A stretch of DNA of 49,028 bases. Origin: CAZQSL01 sp964595945 (lineage in GTDB: Bacteria > UBP15 > UBA6099 > JAJRTR01). The stretch's first letter is position 1, and each line of letters begins with the position of its first letter. Where the stretch lies: assembly GCA_964595945.1 (NCBI GenBank), contig CAZQSL010000010.1:1-49028 (forward strand). The letters run 5' to 3'. The notes below the pieces were generated by a model, which saw nothing but the letters and a program-made list of their open reading frames with translations, did not search any database and was not told the origin of the DNA. Shown in pieces: positions 1-8,940 of this stretch. Both the position numbers and the translations under genes were made by a program.

Positions 1-349
1 GCGTGGCGGCAAAAATCAGGGAATGAAGAAATATCGTGTCTGCGCAGATCATCGTGAAATCCGTGGAGAAAATCCTCGATCTTTTTCTCTCCGCCACGCG
101 GCCCTCGTGTCGAAAGATGCGCATCCTGCAGGAATATCTCGACCATACTTACAACATTGTCAGGAAACCGATACCTGGGCGTTCGGTCACGATCTTTTTT
201 ATAGGAAATCAGGAAGAGGGAAAAGCGTATCTGACTGAGAGAAGAAATAAGATTGTGAAGCCATGCGGAAACCCCCCCGGTTACATAGGGGTAAGTGCCT
301 TCGAGGATCAAGCATACATCGACCATATTTCAGTCCTTGTCAAATCAGA
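1..349. other. Left-edge stretch without a supported gene
   Basis: No convincing gene lies here. A GTG-initiated frame of 112 codons (36-374, + strand) overlaps the end of the HEAT-repeat gene, has no ribosome binding site and resembles no family I know. On the minus strand a frame is open from about 148 to the left edge, with ATG codons at 124 and 52. It could be the start of the next leftward gene, for example another exopolysaccharide gene, but too little is visible to name it. Confidence 0.4.
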
Positions 350-2275
350 TCAAAGTCCAACGGCTTTTTTGTAGAGTGCCTTGAGATGTGCCATGCGGTC
401 TGTCAGTCCGTGATTTTCGAGCAGTGCATCCATCATATAATCAAGCGCCCACGAGGCGCCTTCCTCGGCAAGGCGTTCGAACGCGGCAGTAACGACATCA
501 GGATCATTTTCTGAAAGCAGAAGCTTCCAGTTGGCAGATTCGCTCTTGGTTGCCGGCACTTCGCTCACCCATGCGAGTGAAAGCATCTGCTCCCATCGGC
601 CGACATGCTCCTTGATCCTTGCCACAGCTATCTTGCGGTCCGACTCGAATATCTTTCTGGCGATAGTCACAAGAGCTTCGCTTTCTTTGTCCGTCAGTGT
701 GTCATAAGTATCCGATACGGCAGCGAAATAATCATGCGCGGCCGCATTGCATTGGGAGCCCCAGTGCAGAGCCGCAAAAAGAGACAGCCTTGCGGACACC
801 GTACTCTTGACTGCATCCATGGTGACAATTCGCAATACCTCACTATTGTCGCCACATGTCAGTTCATTCAGGGCAGAAGCCGCGGCTGATCGCATTTCCG
901 GCAGTTCATCATTGAGTGCGATCTCGCAGAGTGGAAGTACGGCATCGAGGTTTTGCGAACGGCCAAGAGCCGTGATCGACAGATATTTTATATTCATATT
1001 ATCAGACCGAATGTCCTTTATTAGTGTATTGAATACTGTGGGATGGCTATTGTCCCAATTGATTGTCTTGTCGATCAGCGCCTGGAGCACAACCTGCTTG
1101 AGAAAACCGCCATCGGTTTCAGAATCGTTCAGCACATCGAGGATAGCGGTGCAGTTCTCAATACCGCCAGCGACCTTCACTGCCGAGAGGACGGCGAGGT
1201 AGCGCTCCATCGGATTATCCTTGTAGAAAAATGGAACAAGTTGTTCCAGAAGTGACGGATCGGCGAGATATCCGATTGATTCGAGAGCTGCCGACCTTGC
1301 CATGTCCGTGGCATTGTCGCAAAGCCCGAAGTTGACGATCAGTTTAGCACATTCGTTCAATCCGAGTTTTCCAACGAGCAGGATGGCAAACGCCTGGATT
1401 CGCTCATCGCCTTTTTTGATCTGCCGGCGGACAGCCTTTATCAGTTCCGGCCTGCCATACTCTTCGATAAGCCAGTTCGCGAGCTGCTTGACACGCTGGC
1501 TCTCATGCCGGCAAGCGATAGACATGAGTGATTCGATTGCTACCGGCCCGCCGTTGTTTGCGATTTCCCTGATGATGATAAGTATGTTGTCCTCATCGTT
1601 TTCTGTATTGACAAGGGGGATAAGCAATGGTCCCGCGCGTTTTCCGAGTTTTCTGGAAACATATTTTAGGGCGGATTTTCTCACATTTGCCGCATCGCAT
1701 CCGAGCATACGGACAACTTTTTGTGAAACCCTGCCCTTTTTCATTTCCGACAGCGCCTCAATAGCCGCAGCCTGAATATCAGTCGAACTGTGGTCGAGAC
1801 ATGTTGTGATACGTTTTGCGACGTACATGGAATCGTTGCGGGCAGCGATGCGAAATGCCATGTGCATCACCCTGGGGACTTCGGATTCGAAAAGTCTTTC
1901 TATCTCCTCACAGAATATGGGAGAGTCGAGTGCCGCCATCTGTGTCAGGATGTCATGCTGGACATCGGGATCATCACACTTTAGGAGCCCGGTCAGAATG
2001 GGAATCCTGATTTTTTCAGGGATGCGGGCGATCACATCGAATGCCAAAGCCCTTGTCGCGGCATTTGGAGAGATCGAGAGGATTTTCAAATGAGGGAGCG
2101 AATCATCGAGCTCGATATTACGCAGGTAGCGACAGAAAGCTTTCTCGACATCAGGTGCGTCGGGGCGCGCGCGCTCGGAAAGAGGGCCGAGCAGCGTGGC
2201 GTCATTGCTGAGAGACAGATGGCTGAGGATGCGGCTTCGTTCCAGTGAATCCGCGAACTCAAGAGAATCGATCAT
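350..2275 (-). CDS. HEAT-repeat protein attached to the Pel-like cluster
   Basis: A 641-residue, wholly alpha-helical protein made of tandem HEAT-like repeats of 30-40 residues, recognisable by recurring patterns such as 'AATRALAFDVIARI', 'IQAAAIEALSEM' and 'MRSAAASALNEL'. There is no signal peptide and no membrane segment, so it should be cytoplasmic and act as a scaffold or partner-binding protein. An in-frame ATG at 2377 would overlap the upstream gene by about 90 bases. The ATG at 2275 sits 11 bases after the upstream stop and is preferred. It is the last gene of the leftward receiver-PelD-PelE series and probably co-transcribed with it. Binding to the cytoplasmic side of the PelD/PelE complex is an inference. 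HEAT proteins are not part of the canonical pel operon. The exact function is unknown. Confidence 0.85.
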   Translation of the reverse strand: MIDSLEFADSLERSRILSHLSLSNDATLLGPLSERARPDAPDVEKAFCRYLRNIELDDSLPHLKILSISPNAATRALAFDVIARIPEKIRIPILTGLLKCDDPDVQHDILTQMAALDSPIFCEEIERLFESEVPRVMHMAFRIAARNDSMYVAKRITTCLDHSSTDIQAAAIEALSEMKKGRVSQKVVRMLGCDAANVRKSALKYVSRKLGKRAGPLLIPLVNTENDEDNILIIIREIANNGGPVAIESLMSIACRHESQRVKQLANWLIEEYGRPELIKAVRRQIKKGDERIQAFAILLVGKLGLNECAKLIVNFGLCDNATDMARSAALESIGYLADPSLLEQLVPFFYKDNPMERYLAVLSAVKVAGGIENCTAILDVLNDSETDGGFLKQVVLQALIDKTINWDNSHPTVFNTLIKDIRSDNMNIKYLSITALGRSQNLDAVLPLCEIALNDELPEMRSAAASALNELTCGDNSEVLRIVTMDAVKSTVSARLSLFAALHWGSQCNAAAHDYFAAVSDTYDTLTDKESEALVTIARKIFESDRKIAVARIKEHVGRWEQMLSLAWVSEVPATKSESANWKLLLSENDPDVVTAAFERLAEEGASWALDYMMDALLENHGLTDRMAHLKALYKKAVGL

Positions 2276-2286
2276 TTCCACAGGAT

Positions 2287-3525
2287 TCAAGTCTGCTCCT
2301 CCCCGCTGTTTGCTCTGCCGGAAAAACCAGCCCAGATCAGAGCCGCTTCGTGTGCTCTGGAGTCGTCGACGCTCCACCAGTTTCGCCGTGCTTGCGGATG
2401 CGCGCCATTGGCGCCAAGTAATTCATTTTTCGCCATTTCCGCTTTTTTCAGTTTCACTACATCGATGAACTGCCTTGCCGTATAACCTATTTCACCGAAC
2501 ATCCTGAGGTCGAACTGCAGCGAACACAGTCTCGAAAGCGTGTCGTGATGGGATGGGTCCATCGAGAGTATCTCATTGCACAGCTCCAGTTCGCTTTCGG
2601 AATTGCCGAGTACCTGGGCGATGCGCCGCTGCATCAGCAGTACCGGGAAGAAAATGCCCGCTTCGTCGCGCGAGAGTGGCTGCGCGGAGTCAAGCACACT
2701 GAAGAGGTCCTGATCGGCGAGACTCAGTCTGAGAGCATCATCGAGGAGCCCGGTCGCCATCTCGGTGTAATAAGCGCATGTTCCGGTGTCGACCAGTCCT
2801 GATCCGGCATAGTCGATATATTTCTGGGCGAGCCTGATCTTGAGCTTCAGATCGCCCGGGTTACGCTCGATTTCATTTTTGAGATCAAGTATCCCCTTGT
2901 ATATTCTTTCTTCGATATAAGTCAGCGCCGTTGCTGCGTACGAAATGATCTCATACTCGTCGTCACGAAGAGCGAGCTTCAGAAGTCCAATGCCTCCCGG
3001 CACCCACTGATCGCGAATCTTTCTGATCAAAGCCTTTTTCAGCAGACGGTCCGATCCGAGGATAATATCCTGATAAGACTGAATCTCCAGTTCACGCCTG
3101 ATATGCCGGCTCGCGGAGTAATCGCCCTTGACCTTTTCGAGCGCAATCTCTGCCTTGACATGCGCATGGTACTCGGCGATTACATTCCGGTTTTCCAGCT
3201 TTCTGTTGGCGATCGCAAGGAATATCGAGCCGACCGCGCCATATACCGGCAAAAAAAGATTCAGTGACAGCAGAACGACAAAATCGGTAACCGATTGCCT
3301 GTGTGTCATATTTGTCAATCCCCACGCATTGAGCACAGACCCGGCAACAAAAGCCAGCCATGCCGCCGCACCGGGGATATCAAGTGGAATGAAGTCAGCA
3401 AGGATACCAATAGCGGCAATCTGCAATACCAATCCCGGGATCGACATCCGAAGACACTTGAAATAGACTCTCGACATTGTCCCTTGTGGTTTTGCATCAT
3501 TCGTGCCGGTAGCGGGTTCTCTCAT
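2287..3525 (-). CDS. pelE: PelE-like inner-membrane TPR protein
   Basis: A 412-residue protein with two or three hydrophobic segments near residues 28-46, 52-70 and 80-106, then a helical cytoplasmic part. HEAT/TPR-like helices run from about 150 to 350 (for example 'NPGDLKLKIRLAQKYIDYAG' and 'LELCNEILSMDPSHHDTLSR'). This is the layout of PelE, the membrane-anchored TPR protein that works with PelD and the PelF glycosyltransferase in Pel export. It is longer than the roughly 330 residues of Pseudomonas PelE. Its ATG shares one base with the stop of the pelD-like gene (TAATG), implying translational coupling. Identification rests on architecture and on the PelD neighbour, not on clear sequence identity. 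A generic TPR membrane protein is the alternative. Confidence 0.65.
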   Translation of the reverse strand: MREPATGTNDAKPQGTMSRVYFKCLRMSIPGLVLQIAAIGILADFIPLDIPGAAAWLAFVAGSVLNAWGLTNMTHRQSVTDFVVLLSLNLFLPVYGAVGSIFLAIANRKLENRNVIAEYHAHVKAEIALEKVKGDYSASRHIRRELEIQSYQDIILGSDRLLKKALIRKIRDQWVPGGIGLLKLALRDDEYEIISYAATALTYIEERIYKGILDLKNEIERNPGDLKLKIRLAQKYIDYAGSGLVDTGTCAYYTEMATGLLDDALRLSLADQDLFSVLDSAQPLSRDEAGIFFPVLLMQRRIAQVLGNSESELELCNEILSMDPSHHDTLSRLCSLQFDLRMFGEIGYTARQFIDVVKLKKAEMAKNELLGANGAHPQARRNWWSVDDSRAHEAALIWAGFSGRANSGEEQT

Positions 3526-4994
3526 TATTCAGCATTTCCCCCGGCATCCTGCGGATATCCATCAAGCCGCTCCTCGACTTCCATGATCATTTCGATATGA
3601 TTGAGCATCCCAACCCTGTAGTCCACGATGGCATACTCTAACTTCAAGGGTGCGTAACTGTCGCGATAAGGCTGGATATCATAGGTGTCAAGCTCCTCGA
3701 CAACATGTTTCATAGTAACGCCAGCGGATTCTCCTGTCGTGAATGGCTGAAGTACGGCCAGATGCTCATCACGCCAGTATGTCGCGAGGATATCGAGTTC
3801 GGTTATCTTTGAATTGATTATGCGATTGACTGTCAGCCTGAGCGGCATCAACTTTTCATGGCTGATACTGTCACAGTCCGATATCTTGATAAGTGTCAGC
3901 GAAAGCGGCATGGTATACTGTTGTGAGCGCACAAATTCCTGTGCAAAACGATTCAGGAAATACGAATAAGTGTATGCTCCCGTGAGTTCGTCGAAAATTA
4001 TCCTTGAGCGCATTTCATCGATATCGTATCTTTCACCGAGAGCATTTCCCCACCAGCTCAGGATAGTATCCAGGAGCTTGAATGTAGATGGCACATAGTC
4101 GATAAAAGGCATTTTCTCAATAGCGGCCATCCCGAGCAAACGACCGGCGGAATCGACGACCGGCCCGGCAGCGATACTGCCGCTGGTGAAAGAGTCGAGC
4201 CTGACCTGACTCTGCATATTGGTCAAATATGTCAACTTGCGGTTTCTGTATGACTCATTCAGGATGATGTCATTGCCGATATCCCGGTCTGACTCTTCGG
4301 TATTGTCAGTCACATAAGAACATACTCTCTGCAGCTTGCCATCCTTAAGTTCATAATAATGAATAGCACTCGCATTTGTATGAGCTGAAACCACCTCGAG
4401 CAGATTCTGCCTGATCTCGTCGACAGTCATCTTTTTTGTCTTCAGCAACGAGTCAAAAAGGCTCCGCATTCCGGTTGACTGGGCGGCTATTCTTGCTTTA
4501 AGTTGATTGATGGCTACGCCATAAGCGTCATTTCTCCGTGTTCCCTTTTCGATTTCAGATGTGAGACTATCGATGCGGGCTTCATTATCCCTGATTTTCT
4601 GCATCATCCTGTCACGATTGTCACTGATTATGCCGGCAACGACCATATATAGCATCGGCACTTTTACATCATTAAGTGTCCCGATGGACGAAAAATGGTA
4701 ATTCCCCTCTTTATCAATGAGAAAAAGCGTTATGTGAGAAACCGCCAGCAGAAATGCACACAGCATATTCTCCGAAAAACTGTACTTAATAGAAATTAGA
4801 ATCACAATGCCCCAAAATGGGTGGATCGGTGATTTGAGAAAACCGAAATTGTCCGGAACGATGAAATGGTTGAAAACAAGAAGGCCACAAACAAGCAGGC
4901 TGGTTTCGATCACACTCGTTGCCTTCAGCTTTTGGGCAACCCTATTTGCCGCCGTACGGTATACCGATGGTTTTCCCGCTTCATTATCTGTCAA
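3525..4994 (-). CDS. pelD: PelD-like c-di-GMP-receptor-type membrane protein (GAF + degenerate GGDEF)
   Basis: A 489-residue protein with four hydrophobic segments near 30-46, 57-73, 76-93 and 111-125. A coiled coil follows (about 127-175), then a GAF-like domain (190-315) and a GGDEF-like domain (330-470) that opens with 'DELTGAYTYSYF'. This domain order is that of PelD, the inner-membrane receptor that activates Pel synthesis when c-di-GMP binds the I-site. The active-site motif is degenerate (WRDEH, 407-411, in place of GGDEF), as expected of a non-catalytic receptor. The I-site position five residues upstream reads TELD (398-401) where RxxD is expected, so the first arginine is missing. 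The start appears to be TTG, overlapping the receiver gene's stop as TTGA. A degenerate diguanylate cyclase outside a Pel system is the alternative. Confidence 0.75.
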   Translation of the reverse strand: MTDNEAGKPSVYRTAANRVAQKLKATSVIETSLLVCGLLVFNHFIVPDNFGFLKSPIHPFWGIVILISIKYSFSENMLCAFLLAVSHITLFLIDKEGNYHFSSIGTLNDVKVPMLYMVVAGIISDNRDRMMQKIRDNEARIDSLTSEIEKGTRRNDAYGVAINQLKARIAAQSTGMRSLFDSLLKTKKMTVDEIRQNLLEVVSAHTNASAIHYYELKDGKLQRVCSYVTDNTEESDRDIGNDIILNESYRNRKLTYLTNMQSQVRLDSFTSGSIAAGPVVDSAGRLLGMAAIEKMPFIDYVPSTFKLLDTILSWWGNALGERYDIDEMRSRIIFDELTGAYTYSYFLNRFAQEFVRSQQYTMPLSLTLIKISDCDSISHEKLMPLRLTVNRIINSKITELDILATYWRDEHLAVLQPFTTGESAGVTMKHVVEELDTYDIQPYRDSYAPLKLEYAIVDYRVGMLNHIEMIMEVEERLDGYPQDAGGNAE

Positions 4995-5359
4995 TTCAGC
5001 AACATTCCAACCTTTTCGACCAAAACATGCGGAACGATCGGTTTGTTGATGATTTCAGCGCCGAGATCATATATCTCCCGTCTCTCGATCTCGTCCATCA
5101 CCTTTGCCGTCATGACCATCAGCTTTGCATCGTTATTCACTGAATGTTTCCGTATTTCCCTGATGAGATCAAACCCATTCAAACATGGCATCATTATGTC
5201 TGTCAAGATCAGGTCGAATGAATCGTTTTTCAGTACTCTCAATGCTTCCACCGGGTCGTTGGAAGATGTTACATCATATCCGTTCGACCTCAGCACCATC
5301 GTCGTCAGCATTGTGACCGTACCTTCATCGTCAAGTACAAATACGTGTTTTTTACTCAT
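4991..5359 (-). CDS. Single-domain response regulator (CheY-like)
   Basis: A 122-residue protein that is only a receiver domain. The acidic pocket is D10/D11, the phospho-acceptor D54 is in LILTDIMMP, the switch threonine is T84 and the conserved lysine K106 is in INKP. All catalytic positions are intact, so it should accept phosphate from a kinase and signal by protein-protein contact. The chosen ATG at 5359 has AGGA eight bases upstream, better than the in-frame ATGs at 5365 and 5431. Its stop overlaps the TTG start of the pelD-like gene by four bases, tying it to exopolysaccharide control. Phospho-control of the PelD/PelE complex is an inference; the cognate kinase is not adjacent. Confidence 0.92.
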   Translation of the reverse strand: MSKKHVFVLDDEGTVTMLTTMVLRSNGYDVTSSNDPVEALRVLKNDSFDLILTDIMMPCLNGFDLIREIRKHSVNNDAKLMVMTAKVMDEIERREIYDLGAEIINKPIVPHVLVEKVGMLLN

Positions 5360-5794
5360 TGGCATTTCCTGTGCGCAGCTCCTTTTCAGCGGCATGCTGC
5401 CGCCAGCAAATCGGGTGTTACAAAAATACACATGTTTTGAGATATTTTAACGCCACCATGACCGATACAGTCTGCCAGTCATTGCCATTCATCTAAATGC
5501 GTCATTCTCGGGACTCGTTCTCTACTCGCATCAAACCGCTACGCGAGCATGTCCCCATGTTATGATCCTACATTATTATAAGGTACAATTTACATATATC
5601 TACATCTTTTGACGAATTTCCTTGAACTCCGGTTTACTATTTTGCCATGAGCAAGTAATAATCTCTTATTGTCAAAGTATTATCCAATCTCAAGGATGAT
5701 TACTGAGCCCCAACATCACATTTGATCGGCATCCAATGTGAACAATATACCGTATTGTGTTGGATAAATTGGAAATATACACTATAAATAATAT
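5360..5794. promoter_or_regulatory. Divergent intergenic region between the two Pel-like arms
   Basis: About 435 AT-rich bases separate the leftward receiver-pelD arm from the rightward hydrolase arm, so both promoters should lie here. The best rightward candidate is TTGGAT (5760-5765), a 17-base spacer and TATAAA (5783-5788). That would start transcription at or just before the ATG at 5795, which has no ribosome binding site, so a leaderless message is possible. I saw no c-di-GMP riboswitch core. The -35 match is only three of six bases, so this is tentative. Confidence 0.35.
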
Positions 5795-6751
5795 ATGAAA
5801 AGGATAAGATCGAGTCTGATCATCGCAATAATGACGCTCATTTTTGTGGTTGTCATGCTCGGTTTCAGGTCGGACAGCATGAATGCCAAGACAAACAAGC
5901 TCGCAAATATCCGCAATTTTATATGTTATTACGGAAATCCAGAATTAAAGGCCATCTCTTCTTATGAACTCGCCATTATCGAACCGGCGCACTACACCAG
6001 AGAACAGATTGCCGAACTCCAGAAAACCACGTTAACCGTTGCATATATCTCTCTCGGCGAGGCTGCTCCGGCTGATGCGGAAAAACTGTTTCAGTCCGGC
6101 GCCCCACAATGGTATATGGACAAACAAGACGGGAAACAGCCTGACAGTAATGGTGACTGGGGTAGTGTATATGCCGACGTGTCGAGTCCAACGTGGAAAA
6201 AACATGTCCTGGAAAGAGCCGGTTTTCTCATTGGGGAGCTTGGAGTTGACGGCCTGTTTTTCGACACTCTCGACAGTGTGGAGAATTATCCGGAGAATAT
6301 CGACTCCATGATCGAGCTTGCCAGGAGTGTCAGAACGGCATATCCTGACAAAGTGTTGATTGCCAATAGAGGTTTTTCGATCTACGCGCCACTTTCTGCC
6401 ATTGTCGACGGATTCATGTTCGAGTGTTTTTCGTCATGCTATGATTTCGGCAAGGGAAAATATCGCCTGTTCGATAGCGGCGACTTGTTGTATACTCACG
6501 GAATCTATGTAGAAAAACTTGCGCGATTCATGGCGGCTGGCGGAGTTGTGCTTGCGCTTGACTATGCTTCTCAAACAGATACCAGGATGATTTCGAGTGT
6601 ATCCTCAAGAGCGCGGGACTATGGCTTTTTGTCTGCCGTCGAAACTGTAAATCTTGACCAACCACATCTGCTGAAAGGCGAGTACGATGCAGCTTTTGTA
6701 AAGAAATACGGAAAAACCGCATTGAATAAGCTGTATACAAGATCAAAATGA
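5795..6751 (+). CDS. PelA hydrolase-like GH114 glycosidase (endo-alpha-1,4-polygalactosaminidase type)
   Basis: A 318-residue exported or membrane-anchored TIM-barrel protein. Residues 1-23 form a basic n-region and hydrophobic helix. The rest matches the GH114 fold found as the N-terminal domain of PelA, which cleaves the partly deacetylated GalNAc polymer Pel. The two acidic positions typical of the family are visible: D157 in 'VDGLFFDTLD' and E210 in 'VDGFMFECFSS'. In Pseudomonas this domain is fused to the deacetylase; here it is a separate gene. Its stop overlaps the start of the deacetylase gene (ATGA), so the two PelA halves should be made together in the periplasm. The start lacks a Shine-Dalgarno sequence. 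The substrate is inferred from family and context. Confidence 0.85.
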   Translation: MKRIRSSLIIAIMTLIFVVVMLGFRSDSMNAKTNKLANIRNFICYYGNPELKAISSYELAIIEPAHYTREQIAELQKTTLTVAYISLGEAAPADAEKLFQSGAPQWYMDKQDGKQPDSNGDWGSVYADVSSPTWKKHVLERAGFLIGELGVDGLFFDTLDSVENYPENIDSMIELARSVRTAYPDKVLIANRGFSIYAPLSAIVDGFMFECFSSCYDFGKGKYRLFDSGDLLYTHGIYVEKLARFMAAGGVVLALDYASQTDTRMISSVSSRARDYGFLSAVETVNLDQPHLLKGEYDAAFVKKYGKTALNKLYTRSK

Positions 6752-8940
6752 TACATGGAAAACCCCATACCGCCAAACATGTCATGGCAATACTTATACC
6801 GGCTTTTTTGCTTTGTGCATTTGTTCGGTCTCCTTCTTATTCATCCACTCCAGAATCCATGAATCGTGCCGTGATGGGGCTATACAACTCATCCGAACGT
6901 AAGTACAACTATGACTTTAATTCCGATCTGCACAGGCGTGTCGAGATGGTAATCAACAGGCTTGGGCTCGTGATGGAATTGCATGATGTGGCAAGAGGGC
7001 TTCCATCAGACAGGGAAATGAAAGGATATGACTCAATCATTGTATATTTCGCATCGAACAAAATGAATAACGCCGCGAAATACTGGAAATGGCTCGAACG
7101 ACAGCTGCGATCAGGCAAACGTGTTGTCATGCTCGATGGCATAGGGCCCGAAACCGACACAAGATTTGGGCCGGTAGACAAAAAAATCATAAATGCCACA
7201 CTATCGCTCATGGGCATCAGAGCAGGTTTCGAGTATTCAGATCAGCCTCTCGATATCGCAGTCGCTTTCAAGGATTCTTCAGTGGTAGAATTTGAAAGAA
7301 AGCTGATTGGCGATTTGACTACATTTACAGAAATTCATTCGACGGGGAAATCAAATAAAGTATTTCTGAGACTTCGCCTGAAGTCGAGCGGTATTCTTTC
7401 GGACAGTGTCATCCTGACTCCCAATGGCGGTTTTGTTGCAGATGGATACCTGACGCATACGCAGGAAAAGACTGATATTACAAAATGGAGGATCGATCCG
7501 TTTTTCTTTTTTTCCAGAGCGCTCGGCGTAGACCACACTCCACGGCCCGATGTCACTACCAGAAACGGAGCTCGCGTCTTTTATTCTCACATCGATGGCG
7601 ATGGAATAACTTCACGTACAAGATTCGATCAGAAGCGTTCAACAGGCGATGTCCTTTATACTGAAATATTCCATCGTGAATCCTGGGCGCCCTTTTCTGT
7701 ATCTGTCATCGTAGCGGAGATGATGCCCCGGTTGAAGGGTAATGCCAATGCCATAAATATGGCTAAAAAGATTTTCAGACTTCCCAATGTCGAGCCTGCT
7801 TCGCATACATTTTCCCATCCGCTTGTGTGGGACAGGGCGTTAGTTACAAGTGTTGATATCGATAATTATGCTGATATCGGTATTACAAAAGAAACTTTTT
7901 CTAACGAAGCTGTCCTGCCCTGGGTTATCGCCGGTTACTCATTTGATCCCAAAAAAGAGACTGTTGGCGCTATTGATTTCATCAATCGCAACCTTTCCCC
8001 CCCCAATCGCAAAGCACGACTCCTCCAGTGGAGCGGCAACTGTCTGCCGCCACGAAGCACCATAAAATTGGCGCAGGATGCCGGTATTCTGAATATTAAT
8101 GGCGGCGACTTGCGTTTCGATGCCACATATCCTTCGTATATCTATGTTGCGCCGCTGTTTCGCAAGGCCGGCAACTACATTCAGGTATATTCATCAGCGT
8201 CAAACGAGAACCTTTACACAAACAACTGGACCGGGCTTTTCGGTGGTTTTGTCAATGTCATCAACACTTACAAACGAACTGAGTCGCCTATCAGGGTTGC
8301 ACCCGTCAACCTCTATTTCCACTTTTATTCCGGTGAACGTCTGGAATCGCTCAATGCTCTTAAAAAAATCCTCAAATGGGTGAAAACGCAGAATGCATTT
8401 CCGATGTTCACGACGGAATACGTTGAAAGCGTCCTTGATTTTGCCAACATGAAAATCACTCCGATCGGGACTGCCCAATGGATCGTCGAAAATTCCGGTG
8501 ACTGCCGTACAATTAGATTCGACAACTATTCGGCGGCAACTATTGTCGACATGGAAAAATCATCCGGGGTACTTGGCTATAAATATGAAAAAAAATCGCT
8601 TTATGTCCACCTCGATGAACATTACAGACACAGAATTGTACTTACAAGACGGAAAACCAGGCGAATACCCTACCTGTCTTTTGCCACATCGGATGTGCAC
8701 GGGTTTGGTCGTGATCGCGATTCCCTGACATATTCCACTCGTTCTTTTGGCAAGGCGCTCCATAAATGGAGAGGTCTCCGGGCATCGCATGGCTACATCA
8801 TCACTTGTCGAAGAAGCAGCCAGACTACAAGAAAAACTGTCAATACAAGCGCGGGGGGCGAACTTGCATTTTCAATCGAATCTAATACTGAAAATGTGAT
8901 TGTGTCAATAACTCCAAAGATTGCGGCAACTGTGAAATGA
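6748..8940 (+). CDS. PelA deacetylase-like protein (flavodoxin-like + polysaccharide deacetylase)
   Basis: A 730-residue protein with an N-terminal hydrophobic export segment (about 12-26). A Rossmann/flavodoxin-like region follows (38-165, with 'YDSIIVYFASN' and 'GKRVVMLDG'), and then a large deacetylase region from about 270. The metal and catalytic motifs expected of a PelA/CE18 deacetylase are present: H281-x-D283-G-D285 and H353-x3-H357 (SHTFSH). PelA has the same order of central and C-terminal domains, and removes acetyl groups from the polymer in the periplasm. Both ends overlap neighbours by four bases (ATGA), indicating tight coupling. An ATG twelve codons in would give a more typical signal peptide, but the coupled start is preferred. 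The C-terminal 150 residues look like an all-beta accessory region. Confidence 0.82.
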   Translation: MIHGKPHTAKHVMAILIPAFLLCAFVRSPSYSSTPESMNRAVMGLYNSSERKYNYDFNSDLHRRVEMVINRLGLVMELHDVARGLPSDREMKGYDSIIVYFASNKMNNAAKYWKWLERQLRSGKRVVMLDGIGPETDTRFGPVDKKIINATLSLMGIRAGFEYSDQPLDIAVAFKDSSVVEFERKLIGDLTTFTEIHSTGKSNKVFLRLRLKSSGILSDSVILTPNGGFVADGYLTHTQEKTDITKWRIDPFFFFSRALGVDHTPRPDVTTRNGARVFYSHIDGDGITSRTRFDQKRSTGDVLYTEIFHRESWAPFSVSVIVAEMMPRLKGNANAINMAKKIFRLPNVEPASHTFSHPLVWDRALVTSVDIDNYADIGITKETFSNEAVLPWVIAGYSFDPKKETVGAIDFINRNLSPPNRKARLLQWSGNCLPPRSTIKLAQDAGILNINGGDLRFDATYPSYIYVAPLFRKAGNYIQVYSSASNENLYTNNWTGLFGGFVNVINTYKRTESPIRVAPVNLYFHFYSGERLESLNALKKILKWVKTQNAFPMFTTEYVESVLDFANMKITPIGTAQWIVENSGDCRTIRFDNYSAATIVDMEKSSGVLGYKYEKKSLYVHLDEHYRHRIVLTRRKTRRIPYLSFATSDVHGFGRDRDSLTYSTRSFGKALHKWRGLRASHGYIITCRRSSQTTRKTVNTSAGGELAFSIESNTENVIVSITPKIAATVK

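Noticed and set aside
36..374. 112-codon plus-strand frame at the left edge
   Set aside because: It starts at GTG without a ribosome binding site, overlaps the HEAT-repeat gene on the other strand and matches no family.
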